This document shows, piece by piece, positions 62,925-64,000 of a DNA stretch of 64,000 nt. A program made the position numbers and the translations under genes. Under the pieces are notes generated by a model. The model was given only the letters and a program-made list of their open reading frames with translations, ran no database searches and had not been told where the DNA came from. The stretch comes from Anaerolineaceae bacterium. GTDB lineage: Bacteria; Chloroflexota; Anaerolineae; Aggregatilineales; Phototrophicaceae. The stretch lies in NCBI GenBank assembly GCA_016124855.1, contig WGMX01000044.1:39058-103057 (forward strand), written 5' to 3'. Positions within the stretch are counted from its first letter, which is position 1; the number at the start of each line of letters is the position of its first letter.

Positions 62925-63893
62925 GGGAGTCTCCTTTTTAGTTACGAGTCATGAGTACCGAGTGCAGAGGGAAAGCAGAAGAAAAGTACCGAGTTATAAG
63001 TACCGAGTACCGAGAAAATGCAAAGCGTAGTTCCAAGTACAGAGGCAGTGCAAAGGCAAGTAGTGAACATATGTGGTTGTTGGCATGGGCAGCGTCATGC
63101 GGCGGATGGGTGATAAATTAACCCCCACCCCGACCCTCCCCCGCAAGCGAGGGAGGGAGTCATGCGGGGAGGGAACGAGGCGAGAATGGAGTGATGAAAA
63201 CCGGAGGGAGGCGGGCGGCTTGCTATCCAGCTAATGGCGGAACGGCTGCTGCGCCATGATGGTTGGCCGTCCGCGCCGCTGCGCCTCTGTGAGTCCGGTT
63301 GGGTGAAACAGCACCTGACCCTGCAATCATCCTCACCCCCAACCCCACATCAGCTACCTTCGCAGGCTCATTCGCTGATAGCCATTTCATAGAGAGGGGA
63401 GTAAGGCGAGAAGAACCCAAGATAAGGTTTTTTCATCCGGATAACAGTATAGAACATTTGTGTCATCAAAGGGTGACAATTTGGAAGAACATTTTGTAAC
63501 TGTTTCTGGAGTTTGGCACTAACCGTTTTGAGGGAGCAGGTTGTGTGCGGATGTTGGGCGATGGTTGGTGAATGGTTTGTCGGGTTAACCGAAAGTAAAC
63601 TTTTTTAGTAATAAGTGGCAAGTTGAAAGAGGCAAAAGGGAAGAATTTTTAAGACAGAGGCACGAAGGCACAGAAGTAGGACTTTCTTGATCCAAAGGCG
63701 GCGAGGGAGCACAGCCGTGCGCCCCTACTGAACCGTAAACGAGGGAAGAACAAAAGCCAGTTTTCTAAAAACTTTCGAGACTCTACAATAAGGAGGTTAG
63801 CGAAAGTGTGAGCCGATAAGTCAGCGTCTGTTAGAATCTGTCTGAAAATTAATCAAATGCCGGACGCGATATAAGGCTTGTCCGTAGTTGGTC
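62925..63893. other. Repeat-rich intergenic region
   Basis: Almost 1 kb without a convincing gene. It contains short CCGAGTAC-type repeats (62,944-63,040), a full palindromic repeat copy (63,134-63,157), and a related piece at 63,331-63,405. Open frames at 63,223-63,420 and 63,299-63,499 have no family features. From 63,640 the ACAGAGGCACGAAGGCAC-like string resembles repeats at 61,098-61,170. Confidence 0.6.
63134..63157. repeat. Dispersed GC-rich palindromic repeat
   Basis: CCCTCCC-CCGCAAGCG-AGGGAGGG, identical over 24 bases to the copies at 59,435 and 59,594 inside the phosphotransferase-like gene. Confidence 0.8.
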
Positions 63894-64000
63894 AAGAGAG
63901 TAAAGTAGCGTGAGCTAAAGCAGGCCGTCCAAGCTGGCGATTGAGCCAGATGCCCCAGTTAAAGGCGGCAGTCGCTAGGGCAAAACGGGTCTGTTGTCCC
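63894..64000 (-). CDS. 3' end of a transposase, truncated by the window edge
   Basis: The minus strand is open from the right edge to a TGA at 63,896-63,894 and encodes a 34-residue tail with RFALATAAFNWGIWLN and GRPALAHATLLS. This tail resembles the C-termini of IS transposases (FNWGIWLNRQ-like). The bases beyond the stop (63,838-63,860, CTGTCTGAAAATTAATC) may be the terminal inverted repeat. Family uncertain. Confidence 0.45.

Noticed and set aside
59433..63157. CRISPR array
   Set aside because: The repeats are palindromic, irregularly spaced, and lack unique spacers of constant length; no cas gene is present.

Overview
The window looks like a bacterial chromosome segment, most likely from Chloroflexota (Anaerolineae-like). 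That assignment is an inference from gene content: MalT-type LuxR regulators, NarL-type two-component pairs, PAS-rich kinases, secreted Met-rich proteins, DUF1573 and haem-binding-domain proteins, and a pdxS-pdxT-pdxR operon. I could not test it against a database.

Region 1 (about 1-41,270) is a large copper and redox island. It holds three P1B-type copper ATPases (13,527; 19,814; 31,713), at least four stand-alone HMA proteins (9,160; 24,372; 24,729; 37,814 on the minus strand), several cupredoxins (2,055; 10,002; 12,359; 16,275), YHS-domain proteins, two secreted Met-rich proteins (3,351; 36,901), a CcdA-like membrane protein, a PCYCGC lipoprotein, a DUF2933 protein and three two-component systems. 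Genes 9,553-13,363 form a tight run coding for a PCYCGC lipoprotein, a CuA-type cupredoxin, a DUF1573 protein, a NosR/NapH-like 4Fe-4S membrane protein and a CuA-cytochrome c fusion. No nitrous oxide reductase or oxidase catalytic subunit accompanies it.

At least nine intergenic regions here carry a short inverted repeat, consensus CGCCA-N2-TGGCG. In seven of them it sits at nearly fixed distance from a CAGCG-like box and a -10-like hexamer. This looks like one regulon, probably driven by the NarL-type response regulator at 8,285-8,944, which has a copy of the box just upstream. A second NarL-type pair (39,565-41,264) has a kinase whose C-terminus is a YHS metal-binding domain.

Region 2 (41,272-47,845) holds the vitamin B6 operon pdxS-pdxT-pdxR on the minus strand and a MalT-like LuxR regulator. 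Region 3 (47,967-50,906) resembles a small integrative-element module: an XRE repressor, a perfect 11+1+11 bp palindrome, two small genes and a large serine recombinase whose 3' end overlaps the 3' end of tRNA-Lys(CUU). Region 4 (51,046-60,304) holds a CtpE-like P-type ATPase, a TSUP permease, a seven-PAS sensor kinase and an aminoglycoside-phosphotransferase-like gene interrupted in frame by dispersed repeats. Region 5 (60,421-64,000) holds a small membrane protein, a terminase pair, many copies of a GC-rich palindromic repeat and the 3' end of a transposase at the right edge.

Signs of genome turnover are an IS1182-like transposase (4,493-5,947), decayed second copies of the L,D-transpeptidase and the NarL-type kinase, and a frameshifted secreted-protein gene at 28,271. 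All functions come from reading the sequence and family knowledge; no searches were run.
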